DNA of 64,000 bases from Reticulitermes speratus (lineage: Eukaryota > Arthropoda > Insecta > Blattodea > Rhinotermitidae), in the NCBI GenBank assembly GCA_021186555.1, contig JAJKFL010000013.1, positions 39,371,144-39,435,143 on the forward strand, given 5' to 3'. This document shows positions 43,985 through 54,470 of the stretch, in pieces. Both the position numbers and the translations under genes were made by a program. Numbering within the stretch: the stretch's first letter is position 1; every line of letters starts with the position of its first letter. The notes beneath the pieces are model-generated. The model worked only from the letters and a program-made list of their open reading frames with translations, was not told where the DNA came from and made no database searches.

Positions 43985-46429
43985 TCATTCTGTAGTCTGT
44001 CTTACGACAGGTCCGTAGCCTCTTCCAAAGCGAGTTCTCCACAGGGTGCGATCTAGTGCTTCCTCTTTCAATTTCCAGTATCGCTTCTTTTCCTTAAGGT
44101 CATCCAGTAGCTGCTTACGTCTTCTCCCTCGTCGTCCCGTCATTTCTATCCTTCCTTCTAACTTTCCTTCAATCACGTGTTTCAGAAGGCAGTTTCTACG
44201 CAAGATGTGACCAATCCAGTTAGCCTTTCTTCTTTTTATTGTATGTAGGATATTCCTCTCCTCCTTGACTCTGTGTAATACTTCTTCATTTCTCACACGA
44301 TCGGTCCAACTGATCTTCTCCATTCTTCTCCAGCACCACATTTCAAAACTTTCCAGATACTTCTGATCTGCTTTTCGAAGTGTCCACGTTTCAGCACCAT
44401 ACAAAGCTATGCTCCAAACGTAGCACTTTACTAGTTTCTTCCTTAAATTTAAGTCCAGTTTGCTGGTGAAAAGATTTTTCTTCTTGTTGAATGCTGCTTT
44501 TGCCATGGCAATTCTGGATTTAATTTCACGTGTACACCTTGCATCACTTGTTATCATGCTACCCAAATAATTGAAATATTCCACATTCTCCAATTGTTTT
44601 TGATCTATCATAATTTTCATTGGGGATGGTTGCCTTGAGATTTTCATTACGTTAGTTTTTCCCACATTCATTTCCATTCCATAGCGTCTTCCAATTTCAA
44701 TTAGTCTATCAATCATGCCCTGTAGCACCATTTCGTCCCTAGCCAGTAGCACAAGGTCATCTGCATATTTCACAGTGCGAATTACTTGTCCTCCTATTTT
44801 GAAGTCTCCAAACCCTTCAAGAGCTTCCTTGGTAAGGTATTCGCTGTATAAGTTGAACAGAATCGGTGACAAGCAGCAACCTTGTCTAACTCCTCTTCCA
44901 ATCTTCACACTTCTCGTCTCCCCTTGGTCCAGTCGTATTTTGACACTCTGTTCCATGTACAATTTGCTGATCAATCTTCTTTCGCGCCAGTCTATCCCAA
45001 TTCCTTTTAGGATTTGCATTAATTTGGTCCAGTTGACACGGTCAAATGCCTTCTGCCAGTCTATGAAGCAAGCACACAATTCCTCATCTATGACCAAGGT
45101 TCGTTCTGATATTATTCTCAGCATCCCAATTGCATCCCTAGTTCCTTTTCCTCTTCTAAATCCAAACTGATCTTCTCCAATTGCATCTTCAATTTTCCTC
45201 TCAATCCTTCTTCTAAGTATCCTCGCTACTATCTTTGCTGCATGAGCGATGATGCTGATTGTGCGATGGTCGCTGCATTTTGTAGCTTTGGGCTTCTTCT
45301 TTAAGGCAATCATTGTAACTTCAATAAAATCTCTGGGCCATTCTCCAGTTACATACATGCTGTTGATCATCTGTGTCATTAGCCTTAGACCACCTTCTCC
45401 CAACAATTTGAGTACATCCCCAGGTACATCATCATCTCCTGTAGCCTTCTTATCCCTCATCTCCTTGATAGCTTTTTCCACTTCACTTTGCAAAATATGA
45501 GGGCCTCTCTCATCTTCATCTACTTCATCTTCAGGTTCGACGTCTAGATGTTCTGGTCGATTAGCTCGATCGTAGAGCTCTGTGATATAATTCTCCCAAA
45601 TTTGCAGTACTCTTCTCTGATTTATTATTATATTGCCTTGAGAGTCTTCGATGCCAATGTTTTGAATCCCATGGTTTTCTTTCCAACCTAGTTCCTTTGT
45701 CTTCATGTACATTAAATCATAACGTCCTATTCTTTGAAATTCTATGATCTCGTCGCATATGCTCTCCAGATATTCCTTCTTGGCGTTGTCCGTGGCTCTT
45801 TTCAACTCATTCCTCAGTCTTCTGTAGTTCTTCCGTCCTTCTTCATTGTTGATATTCTTCCATTTCCTTCGTTCATCCATTTTACTGATCATCTCCTGTG
45901 TAATCCATGGCTTTCTTGCTCTCCTCTCGACTTTTCCAACCAAACCACTCATAGTATCTAACACACATTTCTTGATATTGTTCCACTGCACTTCCACATT
46001 CCCACTTTCACATTTGATTGCACCAAGCTGTTCTTCTAGTCTATCGTGTACTACCTGTCGTTGAGCATATAGCTTCTCCAAATCCCATCTTGGTTTTTTC
46101 TTGTGGAACCTCATGATCTTCTTCAATCTGGTGCAGATCTTTGCAACCAGTAAATTGTGGTCAGAGTCAATATCTGCTCCAGGCAGTGTCTGCACATCCT
46201 TCACACTGTTCCTGAATCGTTGTTTCACTAGTACATAGTCCAGCTGATATCGATTCCTATCTCCTGGTGATTTCCACGTGTACAATCTTCTTTTAGGTTT
46301 TTTGAACCATGTGTTTGTTATAACAAGTCCATTTCTTTCACAGAAGTCAATAAGCATTTGACCTCTCTGATTCCTCCTTCCCAGTCCATATGGTCCAACA
46401 GTGTTGTGATGTGCTTTATCTCCAACCAC
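43985..46429 (-). CDS. Endonuclease C-terminal part and reverse transcriptase (814 codons)
   Basis: Residue positions are counted from the first M of this open part, which is not the true start. About 1-100 are the end of an apurinic-type endonuclease: NTWF near 39-42, QLDYVL near 62-67, SDH at 89-91. Reverse-transcriptase blocks follow: GDDDVPGD near 331, DQFGFRRGKGT near 420, CFIDWQKAFDRV near 454, RGVRQGCCLSPILFN near 513, and the catalytic KYADDLVLLA near 554, with GKTNVMK and NYLGSMI after it. The C-terminal ~150 residues are basic and contain HILRRN and GRRGRRRKQLLDDLKEK, as in RTE-like proteins. It would nick DNA and copy element RNA at the target. The upstream part is separated by a 1-base shift, so this copy is probably inactive. 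Confidence 0.88.
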   Translation of the reverse strand: MVGDKAHHNTVGPYGLGRRNQRGQMLIDFCERNGLVITNTWFKKPKRRLYTWKSPGDRNRYQLDYVLVKQRFRNSVKDVQTLPGADIDSDHNLLVAKICTRLKKIMRFHKKKPRWDLEKLYAQRQVVHDRLEEQLGAIKCESGNVEVQWNNIKKCVLDTMSGLVGKVERRARKPWITQEMISKMDERRKWKNINNEEGRKNYRRLRNELKRATDNAKKEYLESICDEIIEFQRIGRYDLMYMKTKELGWKENHGIQNIGIEDSQGNIIINQRRVLQIWENYITELYDRANRPEHLDVEPEDEVDEDERGPHILQSEVEKAIKEMRDKKATGDDDVPGDVLKLLGEGGLRLMTQMINSMYVTGEWPRDFIEVTMIALKKKPKATKCSDHRTISIIAHAAKIVARILRRRIERKIEDAIGEDQFGFRRGKGTRDAIGMLRIISERTLVIDEELCACFIDWQKAFDRVNWTKLMQILKGIGIDWRERRLISKLYMEQSVKIRLDQGETRSVKIGRGVRQGCCLSPILFNLYSEYLTKEALEGFGDFKIGGQVIRTVKYADDLVLLARDEMVLQGMIDRLIEIGRRYGMEMNVGKTNVMKISRQPSPMKIMIDQKQLENVEYFNYLGSMITSDARCTREIKSRIAMAKAAFNKKKNLFTSKLDLNLRKKLVKCYVWSIALYGAETWTLRKADQKYLESFEMWCWRRMEKISWTDRVRNEEVLHRVKEERNILHTIKRRKANWIGHILRRNCLLKHVIEGKLEGRIEMTGRRGRRRKQLLDDLKEKKRYWKLKEEALDRTLWRTRFGRGYGPVVRQTTE

Positions 46430-46976
46430 ACTGTTTCCAATCTCCCATTATAATCGTGTTTGTCGCACCCTTTCCATCCTCTTCAAGAATTTCTTCAATT
46501 ATATCATACAACTTTTCCACTTCGTCATCTTCATAGTCCGATGTTGGCATATACACTTGCACTATCAAAATACTTACCGGTTCTGCCTGCAATTTAATAG
46601 CAATGATTCTGTCACTATACACACTCTTCTTAACAACACTTTTCACTACGCTTTTATGCACTACTATTGCTACGCCTCTTTCAGCACTGTCACCCCCGGA
46701 ATAATACACTGTATAATCACCACTTTTTATTTCACCTTGACCCTTCCACCGCACTTCACTAACACCTAGCACAGACACTGCGTTCTTCTGCATCTCTTTC
46801 TTCAAATTTTCGAGTTTTCCTCCTTGATTCAAGGTCCTTACGTTCCAAGTGCCTATCTTGAAGCTGTTCTGTTCATTCTGTGTCTTCTGCTTTTGTCTGT
46901 ATTCATTACCGCGTGGTGTCTCCCCTAGAAACACTCTCCCCCCGGAGATCCGAATGGGGGAGTAGTTTACCTCCAT
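46416..46976 (-). CDS. Endonuclease N-terminal part (186 codons, frameshifted)
   Basis: Frame beginning MEVNYSPIRISGG. Endonuclease/exonuclease/phosphatase motifs appear in order: IGTWNVRTL near 41-49 (N in the metal site), SEVRW near 73-77 (catalytic E), GVAIVVHKS near 100-108, QVYMPTSDYEDDEVEK near 139-154, and MGDW near 177-180. The frame then ends early; the downstream part continues in the next frame from about 46,430. A T-run at 46,434-46,436 appears one base too long. Whether the first M is the true start is uncertain. Confidence 0.8.
   Translation of the reverse strand: MEVNYSPIRISGGRVFLGETPRGNEYRQKQKTQNEQNSFKIGTWNVRTLNQGGKLENLKKEMQKNAVSVLGVSEVRWKGQGEIKSGDYTVYYSGGDSAERGVAIVVHKSVVKSVVKKSVYSDRIIAIKLQAEPVSILIVQVYMPTSDYEDDEVEKLYDIIEEILEEDGKGATNTIIMGDWKQCGWR
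46434..46436 (-). pseudogene. Frameshift site in the RTE endonuclease
   Basis: The two open parts overlap by 14 bp (46,416-46,429). Directly after the MGDW motif, an AAA run on the coding strand has one base more than needed to keep the conserved continuation in frame. It is either a disabling mutation or a sequencing error in a short homopolymer. Confidence 0.7.
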
Positions 46977-47085
46977 AACGGAGAAAAAATAGAAGAAAGA
47001 AGGAAATGCAATAGAAAAATAAGATTATGAAGGAAGAAAATGTCGTGAAGAAGACATAATAATAATAATAATAATAATAATAATG

Positions 47086-47393
47086 TAAAGCAAGCAATCC
47101 CATTACATGCCTGGACAGGCCCTTAGGGTTCCAGGAGGTTGAGGCTCCCAGATTTCTAGACAATCGGCACATGAAGGTGGTAAGGTTGTCAGCCATACGC
47201 ACCGGCCGCCTTTACCCCCCAAGAAATATTCCTGGTACTTATTTCTGTTAGAGGCTGAGTCAACCCCAAGGTCATAGTGCGGCCGGAAGGATTATGTCAA
47301 TGAAAAATTTCAATGACACCATCGGGAATCGAACCCGCGACCTTACGGCTTGTAGAGCAGTGCCTCAACCAACTGCGCCACCGCGTGCCCCAA
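47086..47393 (-). mobile_element. tRNA-derived SINE, family P3
   Basis: Minus copy with (AAT)n at 47,060-47,085 as tail. The right end contains complements of a B box (GGGAATCGAACCCGCGACC) and A box (GCCTCAACCAACTGCGCCACC). The body has GTCATAGTGCGGCCGGAAGG and CCAAGAAATATTCCTGGTAC. Close sister at 57.96 kb. Confidence 0.88.
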
Positions 47394-48184
47394 TAATAAT
47401 AATAATAGTAATAATAATAGGAAAGTACTATTGCACAAATACTGAACATTCAACATGGGGAATAACATTACATGTACCGTAAATTGTAAGTACAGAATGG
47501 CTGCAATATTGGATACCGTAGAATCATTGTTTGTTTAAGGTGTATAATTGTATACACCCTGCATAAAGGTGACAGCTAATAATAATAATAATAATAAGTC
47601 TGTGGTGCTACGTGTATTGTAAAAAATTTTCACAGACAGCTACAAGAACTTTTATGAAGTACGGAGAACAAGAAACCCAGATTCTAAAATATAAAGACCT
47701 TACAATATAAACAGAGCACATGTGGAATGTAAAAAACAAAAGTGATACCAGTAGTAATAGGGGCAATTGAAACCATCTGAAAACCATTCAGAAAATACCT
47801 GAGCCACATACCGGGAAACCACTAAATCAAGGAACTACAAAAAAAGTTAATTGGGAACTGCACACGTACTGCGGAAAGTACTGATGTACTCGTAAAGGTA
47901 CAAAACATTCAGCATGGGAAATAACATCACACGTGCCAAAAATTGTAACTACAGAATAGCTGCAATATTGGATACCGTAGAAACGTAGTTTGTGTCAGGT
48001 GTATAATTGTAAATATCCTGTATAAAGTTGGTAACTAATAGTAAAAATAAAAATAATAATAATAATAATAATAATAATGTGGTGTGACAAAATAAATGAA
48101 AGATGTGCCTGAGGAGGACGTAAAGAAAAGCAGTTACAGTCATTTGAAGAGAATAAGACGAAGGTGAAGAAGGTAGAGAGAGAA
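47394..48184. other. Spacer with ATA/AAT microsatellites and a duplicated segment
   Basis: Microsatellites at about 47,393-47,420, 47,577-47,596 and 48,048-48,078. Two related segments at about 47,445-47,597 and 47,900-48,078 share AACATTCA(A/G)CATGGG(G/A)AAT, GGCTGCAATATTGGATACCG and a GTGTATAATTGTA stretch before an AAT run, so this looks like a roughly 455-bp spaced direct repeat. No gene. Confidence 0.55.
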
Positions 48185-48470
48185 GGTAAGACTGGCAGTA
48201 TGTGGTTCAGGTAATGGTAAGACTGGCAGTATGTGGTTCAGGTAATGGTAAGACTGGCAGTATGTGGTTCAGGTAATGGTAAGACTGGCAGTATGTGGTT
48301 CAGGTAATGGTAAGACTGGCAGTATGTGGTTCAGGTAATGGTAAGACTGGCAGTATGTGTTTCAGGTAATGGTAAGACTGGCAGTATGTGGTTCAGGTAA
48401 TGGTAAGACTGGCAGTATGTGGTTCAGGTAATGGTAAGACTGGCAGTATGTGCTTCAGGTAATGGTAAGA
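48185..48470. repeat. 31-bp minisatellite, about 9 copies
   Basis: Unit GGTAATGGTAAGACTGGCAG + TATGTGGTTCA, nearly invariant (two copies have GTTTCA or GCTTCA). Confidence 0.95.
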
Positions 48471-48995
48471 CCTGGACCAACCGTAGCACCTGGGTAAGAT
48501 CCTCGGACATTATAAGTATAGTCCGAAAGAAGAAATGCGAACTCCGTCAGTTTAGTGTCATTAATGCCTACCGATTCTCTCTCCTCCCCAACTCTATTAT
48601 ATTTGACTACGTTTTGTCTACTCCTGTATTAGTGGTTCTGTTGGATGCAGCTGCACGTTTCTGCCTGAAGTTTGGGCCTACAAATTTTCAGTAGGTGTGA
48701 ATGGAGGGGGAAACGAAATTTCCTTGTGTAGGGCGCTCTCGTTAGTAAAGATAAATTCGGTAGGCTGCGTCCCCTATCGACAAACGACGTTATGCACCTT
48801 ATGCTGGGCCCTTCCGCTCACGACTAATTGTCTCACAGTGCCATTAATTGAGGGTGGGTCGATGGATAGCCCTTTTGTCGGAAGTGTTCGGAGTTTGCCC
48901 AGCCTTTTGAGACAGCAAAACCTGTTAGTTTTTGCGTAATTTGAAGAAATCGCATGAAATGCAAACGTATAGGGAAAGCTTTGACTACCCATGGT
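48471..48995. other. Unannotated spacer
   Basis: Short frames of 72-91 codons on both strands; no gene supported. Confidence 0.4.
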
Positions 48996-49054
48996 CCACT
49001 ACATCAACCAACTGATGCACGGAACAAAATACGATCGTGAGGTATTATAAAAAA

Positions 49055-49100
49055 CCTGTACATGTTTCAGCACCGAGGTGCTGTCATCAGGGGGCCGATC
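49055..49100 (-). ncRNA. Hammerhead-like core, left arm of element C
   Basis: Minus strand: CCCC, CUGAUGA, C, stem II AGCAC/GGUGCU (loop CUCG or CUC), GAAA, CAUGUA. Conserved blocks are intact. The sequence after GUA (CAGG) does not pair well with the preceding C run, so stem I is not canonical. Confidence 0.45.
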
Positions 49101-50326
49101 TATACAAAGGAATGTAGATCCAACACACCAATCTTAGACTGAGGTGCTGTCATCAGGGGGCCGATCAATACAAAGGAATGTAGATCCAACACACCAATCT
49201 TAGACTGAGATGCCGTCATCAGGGGGCCGATCAATACAAAGGAATGTAGATCCAACACACCAATCTTAGACTGAGGTGCTGTCATCAGGGGGCCGATCAA
49301 TACAAAGGAATGTAGATCCAACACACCAATCTTAGACTGAGGTGCCGTCATCAGGGGGCCGATCAATACAAAGGAATGTAGATCCAACACACCAATCTTA
49401 GACTGAGGTGCCGTCATCAGGGGGCCGATCAATACAAAGGAATGTAGATCCAACACACCAATCTTAGTCTGAGGTGCTGTCATCAGGGGGCCGATCAATA
49501 CAAAGGAATGTAGATCCAACACACCAATCTTAGACTGAGGTGCCGTCATCAGGGGGCCGATCAATACAAAGGAATGTAGATCCAACACACCAATCTTAGA
49601 CTGAGGTGCCGTCATCAGGGGGCCGATCAATACAAAGGAATGTAGATCCAACACACCAATCTTAGACTGAGGTGCCGTCATCAGGGGGCCGATCAATACA
49701 AAGGAATGTAGATCCAACACACCAATCTTAGACTGAGGTGCCGTCATCAGGGGGCCGATCAATACAAAGGAATGTAGATCCAACACACCAATCTTAGACT
49801 GAGGTGCCGTCATCAGGGGGCCGATCAATACAAAGGAATGTAGATCCAACACACCAATCTTAGTCTGAGGTGCCGTCATCAGGGGGCCGATCAATACAAA
49901 GGAATGTAGATCCAACACACCAATCTTAGACTGAGGTGCTGTCATCAGGGGGCCGATCAATACAAAGGAATGTAGATCCAACACACCAATCTTAGACTGA
50001 GGTGCCGTCATCAGGGGGCCGATCAATACAAAGGAATGTAGATCCAACACACCAATCTTAGACTGAGGTGCCGTCATCAGGGGGCCGATCAATACAAAGG
50101 AATGTAGATCCAACACACCAATCTTAGACTGAGGTGCCGTCATCAGGGGGCCGATCAATACAAAGGAATGTAGATCCAACACACCAATCTTAGACTGAGG
50201 TGCCGTCATCAGGGGGCCGATCAATACAAAGGAATGTAGATCCAACACACCAATCTTAGACTGAGGTGCCGTCATCAGGGGGCCGATCAATACAAAGGAA
50301 TGTAGATCCAACACACCAATCTAAGA
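49075..50326. repeat. 66-bp minisatellite, about 19 copies
   Basis: Unit GAGGTGCCGTCATCAGGGGG + CCGATCAATACAAAGGAATG + TAGATCCAACACACCAATCT + TAGACT. On the minus strand each unit includes CCCCCTGATGACGGCACCTC, the 5' half of the hammerhead core of the enclosing element. A 66-bp period (22 codons) keeps a 404-codon minus frame open (49,100-50,314); it is a by-product, not a gene. Confidence 0.95.
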
Positions 50327-50359
50327 CCTACATCTACATCTACATTCCTTTGTATTGAA

Positions 50360-50410
50360 CGGCCCCCTGACGATGGCACGTCGGTGCTGAAACATGTACA
50401 GGTTTTTTGT
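50360..50410 (+). ncRNA. Hammerhead-like core, right arm of element C
   Basis: Plus strand: CCCC, CUGACGA, U, stem II GGCAC/GUGCU (loop GUCG), GAAA, CAUGUA, CAGG. Same form as the left arm; ACAUGU is self-complementary. Stem I beside the site is weak. Confidence 0.5.
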
Positions 50411-50461
50411 AATAGCTTACGAACGTATTTTGTTCCGTGCATCAGTTGGTTGATGTAGTGG

Positions 50462-51944
50462 CTGTAGGAAGGAGCGCGTCATGGATAACATAACATTTGC
50501 CAATACCCATGCGTCTGTCTGCATGGTCTGCGTTCGAAACTGTTGAATTAATTTCAATGAAATTCTGTATTTGAAATGTATACTAAAAGTTGTGGGGTAA
50601 ATTAGGTTACTTCTGCCTCCAGTTATGTACAATCCAGTGTTCTATTTTTCTTCCTGTTTCTGACGGCGGTGAAAGTAACTCTTTCTGTGTTATTGGATAT
50701 GACGCTGTGTACTTTGGTGGATAGGTACTAACGCTCAGCAGAAGCCTGCTGCGTCCATCTTCTATCTTCTACTCTGAAGATAGAAGTAACATGTATCTTT
50801 GAAACGTTGGCATTTGTCTACCACCTTTCACTTCACAACATTCCAATTGAAGATGGATTTTCTTCTTATTCGTATTGAAGCACTGCGTGTTAAAAAAAAA
50901 CCCCACTTCGATAGTAAGAGGTTTCAAAACTGGGCTTTCCATTTACTTTTGGGTTTCCCAAGCATCTCTTTCCTTTGCGATTAAATAAATTAACTGTTTT
51001 AATTTCGGTAGTCTAATGTGTTTCGTTCTATTTAAGCAGTTTCTCCAATTTAACTGATATTTCTTTGTTTCTTCTACCACATACGCAATTTGCAGTACAT
51101 TTCTTACTTCAACGTTTAGATTTGTAGGCCTGTACATAAATATTTGACAGTGTAAAATTACCTTTAATTGCAATTGTCTTGAGATCAGAAACAAAGGAAA
51201 GACAGATAAGTTAAACGGTTATCTGTCAGCGTATTGTCTAGCGTCTGGTTTAGATAGGGCACTTTGCTACGTCACAATAAAACAGTAAATAGGTATATGC
51301 AGTTAAATATTAAAATGTAGCATGGATTTGCGTTTAGGACGAGCGTAACATATCAACTGGAATTATGAATATTTATTGGAGTAAAAGGTTTCCATTTTGG
51401 AAAAATGTGTTTTATGTAGCTTGCTTTGTATTGTGTTTAACATTGAGCAAGGGGTTTGGACACGTATCGTGTTCGTTAGTAGGCAAATGACATGCTACCA
51501 ACTGCCGCTTGCTTTAACATTAGTGTACCGGCTTTGTAGCTTATGTATCTTGAAGTATCTTAAAAGACGTTTACGGGTGGCAAATTAGGAAAGGAGTGTG
51601 AGAATAAGAAGTAGACTGTATTGAAAACTTCACTTTACAAGCTTTGAAAACAAAATACTCGAAAAGTACTTTTATTTGGTGTAGGGATAAGGAAATGTAT
51701 AGGTGTCAGCGTGGAATCTACAGTTTAAGTAGTATCTTGCCGCCCGGACTACCTGATCATTTTTGGGTTAAGTGCAGTGGAGGACATTATGATAGCCTTG
51801 GCATGTCGTTCAGGCAGGAAAACCAAAAATCGTGTAACATTTTGGTATGGAAATCTGTTTGAAAGTGGGTACTTGGGAGTTCGAAAAGCAGAAACAAGGA
51901 TGACAAAAATTAATTTCAGGGCAGTATGTCTTGGTTAGTTAGTA
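50462..51944. other. Unannotated spacer
   Basis: No gene supported. At 50,765-50,815 CTGAAGA, a possible weak GATA/TATC pairing, then TTGAAACGTTGG looks like a decayed hammerhead core. Confidence 0.35.
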
Positions 51945-52062
51945 AGGTGGATATTCGGATTATAGTCTGTGAGGATGTGAGGTGGATGAAACTGGCTTAG
52001 GATCGTGTTTTTATATTAGCCGTTTTGAAGCGTCGGATTCTGTTGCCAGGTATTTAGTTAGG
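51945..52062 (+). mobile_element. Fragment of LINE family 2 terminal segment
   Basis: GTCTGTGAGGATGTGAGGTG, GAAACTGGCTTAGGATCGTG and GGCGTCG/GTTGCCAGGTATTTAG-like pieces match the blocks at 14.50-14.83 kb; GGTTAGTTAGTAAGG precedes it. Confidence 0.5.
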
Positions 52063-52372
52063 TCTTGATGGAATTCGTTGTATATCATTTAACTATTTTC
52101 TGTACAATAATCCAGTTGGACTTACAAAACTGAATGCTGTGGATCTAGCTGTTTTATAATGGATCTACAGGTACAAACATTTGTTACCAATGAACTTTAA
52201 TATATTTTCTGTATTTATATTACAGACCTGAAATTTTCTAGGCGTTCAGCATTGACTTCGGAATCTTCCTCATGTGCACCATGTCACATGGTAAAGGAAC
52301 TTGTTGCTCTGTAGTTCAAGGTGCCCCCTACCTCACAATACGCGTAACAAGACAGTCAATGTACGTATAACT

Positions 52373-52870
52373 TAACACTGAGGCGCGTTCGCATAACCAT
52401 TGTTTCCGTGGAAAAGCAATAAGTATTACATATTCTGAGTGTGTGTCTGTAGCCTTAGTTATCCAGCATGCAAAGCGCATGCGCCGTATTATATTGTCGT
52501 CTGTGGCCTGTTGGCTGTACCATATTTTTCCACATTATATCATGAACGGCACGATTTTCGGGAAAAAGTTATTGAGCATAAAATGTGTGTTCTGATTTTA
52601 TCTACAACGTTTGTCTGAAACATTTTTCATTCTGAGACGAATTGAGCGAGATATGATCATAAATGTACTTAAGTCTCCATGTAAAGTGCCGTTACTCTTG
52701 TCAGATTTTGGTCAAAGTTTAATTTTCTCGACAGATTTTCGAAAAATACTCAGATGTAAAATGTTATGAAAACCCTTCCAGTGGGAGCCGAGTTGTTCCT
52801 TGCGCGACGGACGGACGGACATAAAGAAGCTAATAGTCCCTTTTCGCAATTTTGAGAACGCGCTTAGTAA
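52373..52870 (+). repeat. Dispersed family U2, long copy
   Basis: ACACTGAGGCGCGTTCGCAT, CCATTGTTTCCGTGGAAAAG, CAGCATGCAAAGCGCATGCG, TTTTCGGGAAAAAGTTATTG, GACAGATTTTCGAAAAATAC, GTGGGAGCCGAGTTGTTCCT, CGACGGACGGACGGACATAA and GAGAACGCGCTT occur in the same order at 61.92-62.35 kb. About 500 bp, non-coding, no tRNA head or terminal repeat seen. Confidence 0.7.
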
Positions 52871-53124
52871 TAGTAATAACATTAGTAACGAGCAGTAACA
52901 ATCTAAGTATTAGGCCCTAGTAACATTTATTTAAAAAAGCAAGAAATGGAAATAGAAAAGAAAGAAGGGAAGGGAGATGACAAACAAGAAGAAACTAGGA
53001 AGAAAGGGAACGAGAGGAATTATGTCTTGAAGTATACTGTCTTCAGATTATGAGACGGCTGTACCAGCTTTCTCCGAAGAATTTGAAAATAAAATAACGG
53101 GGCACCATACAAGAAATTAACATA

Positions 53125-53400
53125 GCCCGTGTAGCGCCGAGACTACGGGCTGGACCGTGCAGGGTTCGAATCCCGGTAGGGACAAGTTACTGTTTTCTTC
53201 TCCAAAAATTTCCCGTCCGGTTCTGGGGCCCGCCCATTCTCTTATTCAGTCGGTACCGGGGCTATTTTGCGGGGATATAACAACCAAGGCGTAAAGTTAA
53301 CCACCCATCTCCATCTAGTGTCGAAGTTAAGAATGAGTGGATCTGTACCTCTACTCCCCATATAAATGTTCCTGACGTGGACGGGTCAATTATACCTTTT
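53125..53400 (+). mobile_element. tRNA-derived SINE, family P5
   Basis: B box GGGTTCGAATCCCGGTAGGG, then CCCGTCCGGTTCTGGGGCCC, CGGTACCGGGGCTATTTTGC and GATCTGTACCTCTACTCCCC. The head before 53,150 is decayed. Confidence 0.75.
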
Positions 53401-53499
53401 GACTTTACCGTGCAAGAGAATGCTTCTCATATTGACTGCAGTGCGAACTTCAGATCCCACAAATTTTTAATTTATTAGAAGAAAAAATGCGAATGAGAG

Positions 53500-53580
53500 T
53501 AAGGATAAGGGTAATGTGATGTGCTGAAGATGGTGGTGACGCTCTCTCAACGTCGGTAGTTGTTACCATTTAGACACGGT
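53500..53580 (+). ncRNA. Decayed hammerhead-like relic
   Basis: GTGCTGAAGATGGTGGTGAC, a poorly paired block, then CTCAACGTCGGTAGTTGTTA. CUGAAGA is intact but GAAAC is changed to CAAC, so it should be inactive. It seems related to the units at 12.54 and 20.36 kb. Confidence 0.3.
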
Positions 53581-54470
53581 GCTTACTTTGGTCCCACGAC
53601 TCGTGAGTGCGTGAGGTCTGATCTGGGTACTGTTACTGCCGCAGCTGGGCCAAGCTGTGACCCTCCCTACCGACACATACACTCACTACACACGCATGCG
53701 TACCCCCAACCCCTCACTACGATATTATCAAGCAGCTGGCGCCCTCCAGCAACACCCCCGCCCCCTGCTAATCACTATCACCCCTACATGACTCCAGCTT
53801 TCCCCTAGGGTTCATATTGAGGGACATTCCGCCACCTCCTGGGGAAAACGGGAACTTCTTGAGCCTGTCGAATCCCCTTCCTGCTGGTGTTGTGTTATAA
53901 TTAGCAGTCAGTCTGCTGTCGGCCTGTTGCAGCGTACTGGCTCTGTCGGTAATGTGTACACCTGTCTGGACGACCAAATATTTTGAGAGATTCGGAGGAA
54001 AAGGAGATGTACTTGAGCTGTCGTAACATACTGCTGCTGATTTTGTGTTAAAATGACAGCCAGTGTTCCGTGAGATTATTATAGCGTACTGACTGTGTCG
54101 GTAATGTAAAGAACTGTTCGTCCGGCCGTAGGTTTTGAGGGTCTCTGCTGAAAAATGTTATCTCTTGATTTCGTGGGATACTTCTGCTGCGTGAGTTATG
54201 TTATAATCAGCGTCGTTATAATCTTGCCGTGGTCTCTACAGCAGACTCCGCCGGTAATGAAGGGTCAAATTTTATGAGACTTTGATGAGAACTTTTGAGG
54301 CAAGTGTATTGTTACACGTAACGTTGTGCTTAAGAGTAATTTGTTCGTCCTGAGTCAGTGACTAATTGAATTATAAATTAAGCGTGGAAATTAATGTTAT
54401 ACTATAAGCTAGAATAATGTGTTTTGAGTATCTTCATGCTTTCTGCATGGTTGAGGGGGGGGGGGGTACA
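53581..54470. other. Spacer with a degenerate direct repeat
   Basis: Repeated theme GCGTACTGNCTNTGTCGGTAATG at about 53,931 and 54,087 with related text near 54,230, suggesting an old tandem duplication of about 155 bp. G run at about 54,454-54,466. No gene. Confidence 0.4.

Larger units (their letters stand above)
43980..46980 (-). mobile_element. RTE-like non-LTR retrotransposon, nearly full length
   Basis: Minus-strand element with endonuclease and reverse transcriptase regions in one original frame of about 1,000 codons. The stop codon lies within a TGAATGAATGAA repeat (43,976-43,987), so there is almost no 3' UTR beyond a short-period tail, as in RTE-clade LINEs. The 5' side past 46,980 has only A-rich sequence, an (AAT)n run and a P3 SINE. 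A truncated copy at 24,966-25,146 confirms mobility. Confidence 0.88.
48996..50461. mobile_element. Hammerhead inverted-repeat element C with internal minisatellite
   Basis: Ends are inverted repeats: left CCACTACATCAACCAACTGA and right TCAGTTGGTTGATGTAGTGG (perfect over 20 bp), followed by GTGCAT/ATGCAC and GGAACAAAATACGATCGT versus its near complement. Arms are about 100 bp, each with a hammerhead-like core facing outward. Between them is the 66-bp array. It has the layout of element B with the interior replaced by tandem repeats. Confidence 0.78.

Noticed and set aside
45249..45500. Plus-strand frames within 44.7-46.8 kb
   Set aside because: Shadows of the minus-strand RTE coding region.
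49100..50314. 404-codon minus-strand open frame with 22-residue repeats
   Set aside because: It is generated by the 66-bp period of the minisatellite inside element C; no independent sign of coding.
50765..50815. Hammerhead core CTGAAGA...GAAACGTT
   Set aside because: Stem II pairing is weak and stem I pairs over only about two bases; kept as a possible relic only.
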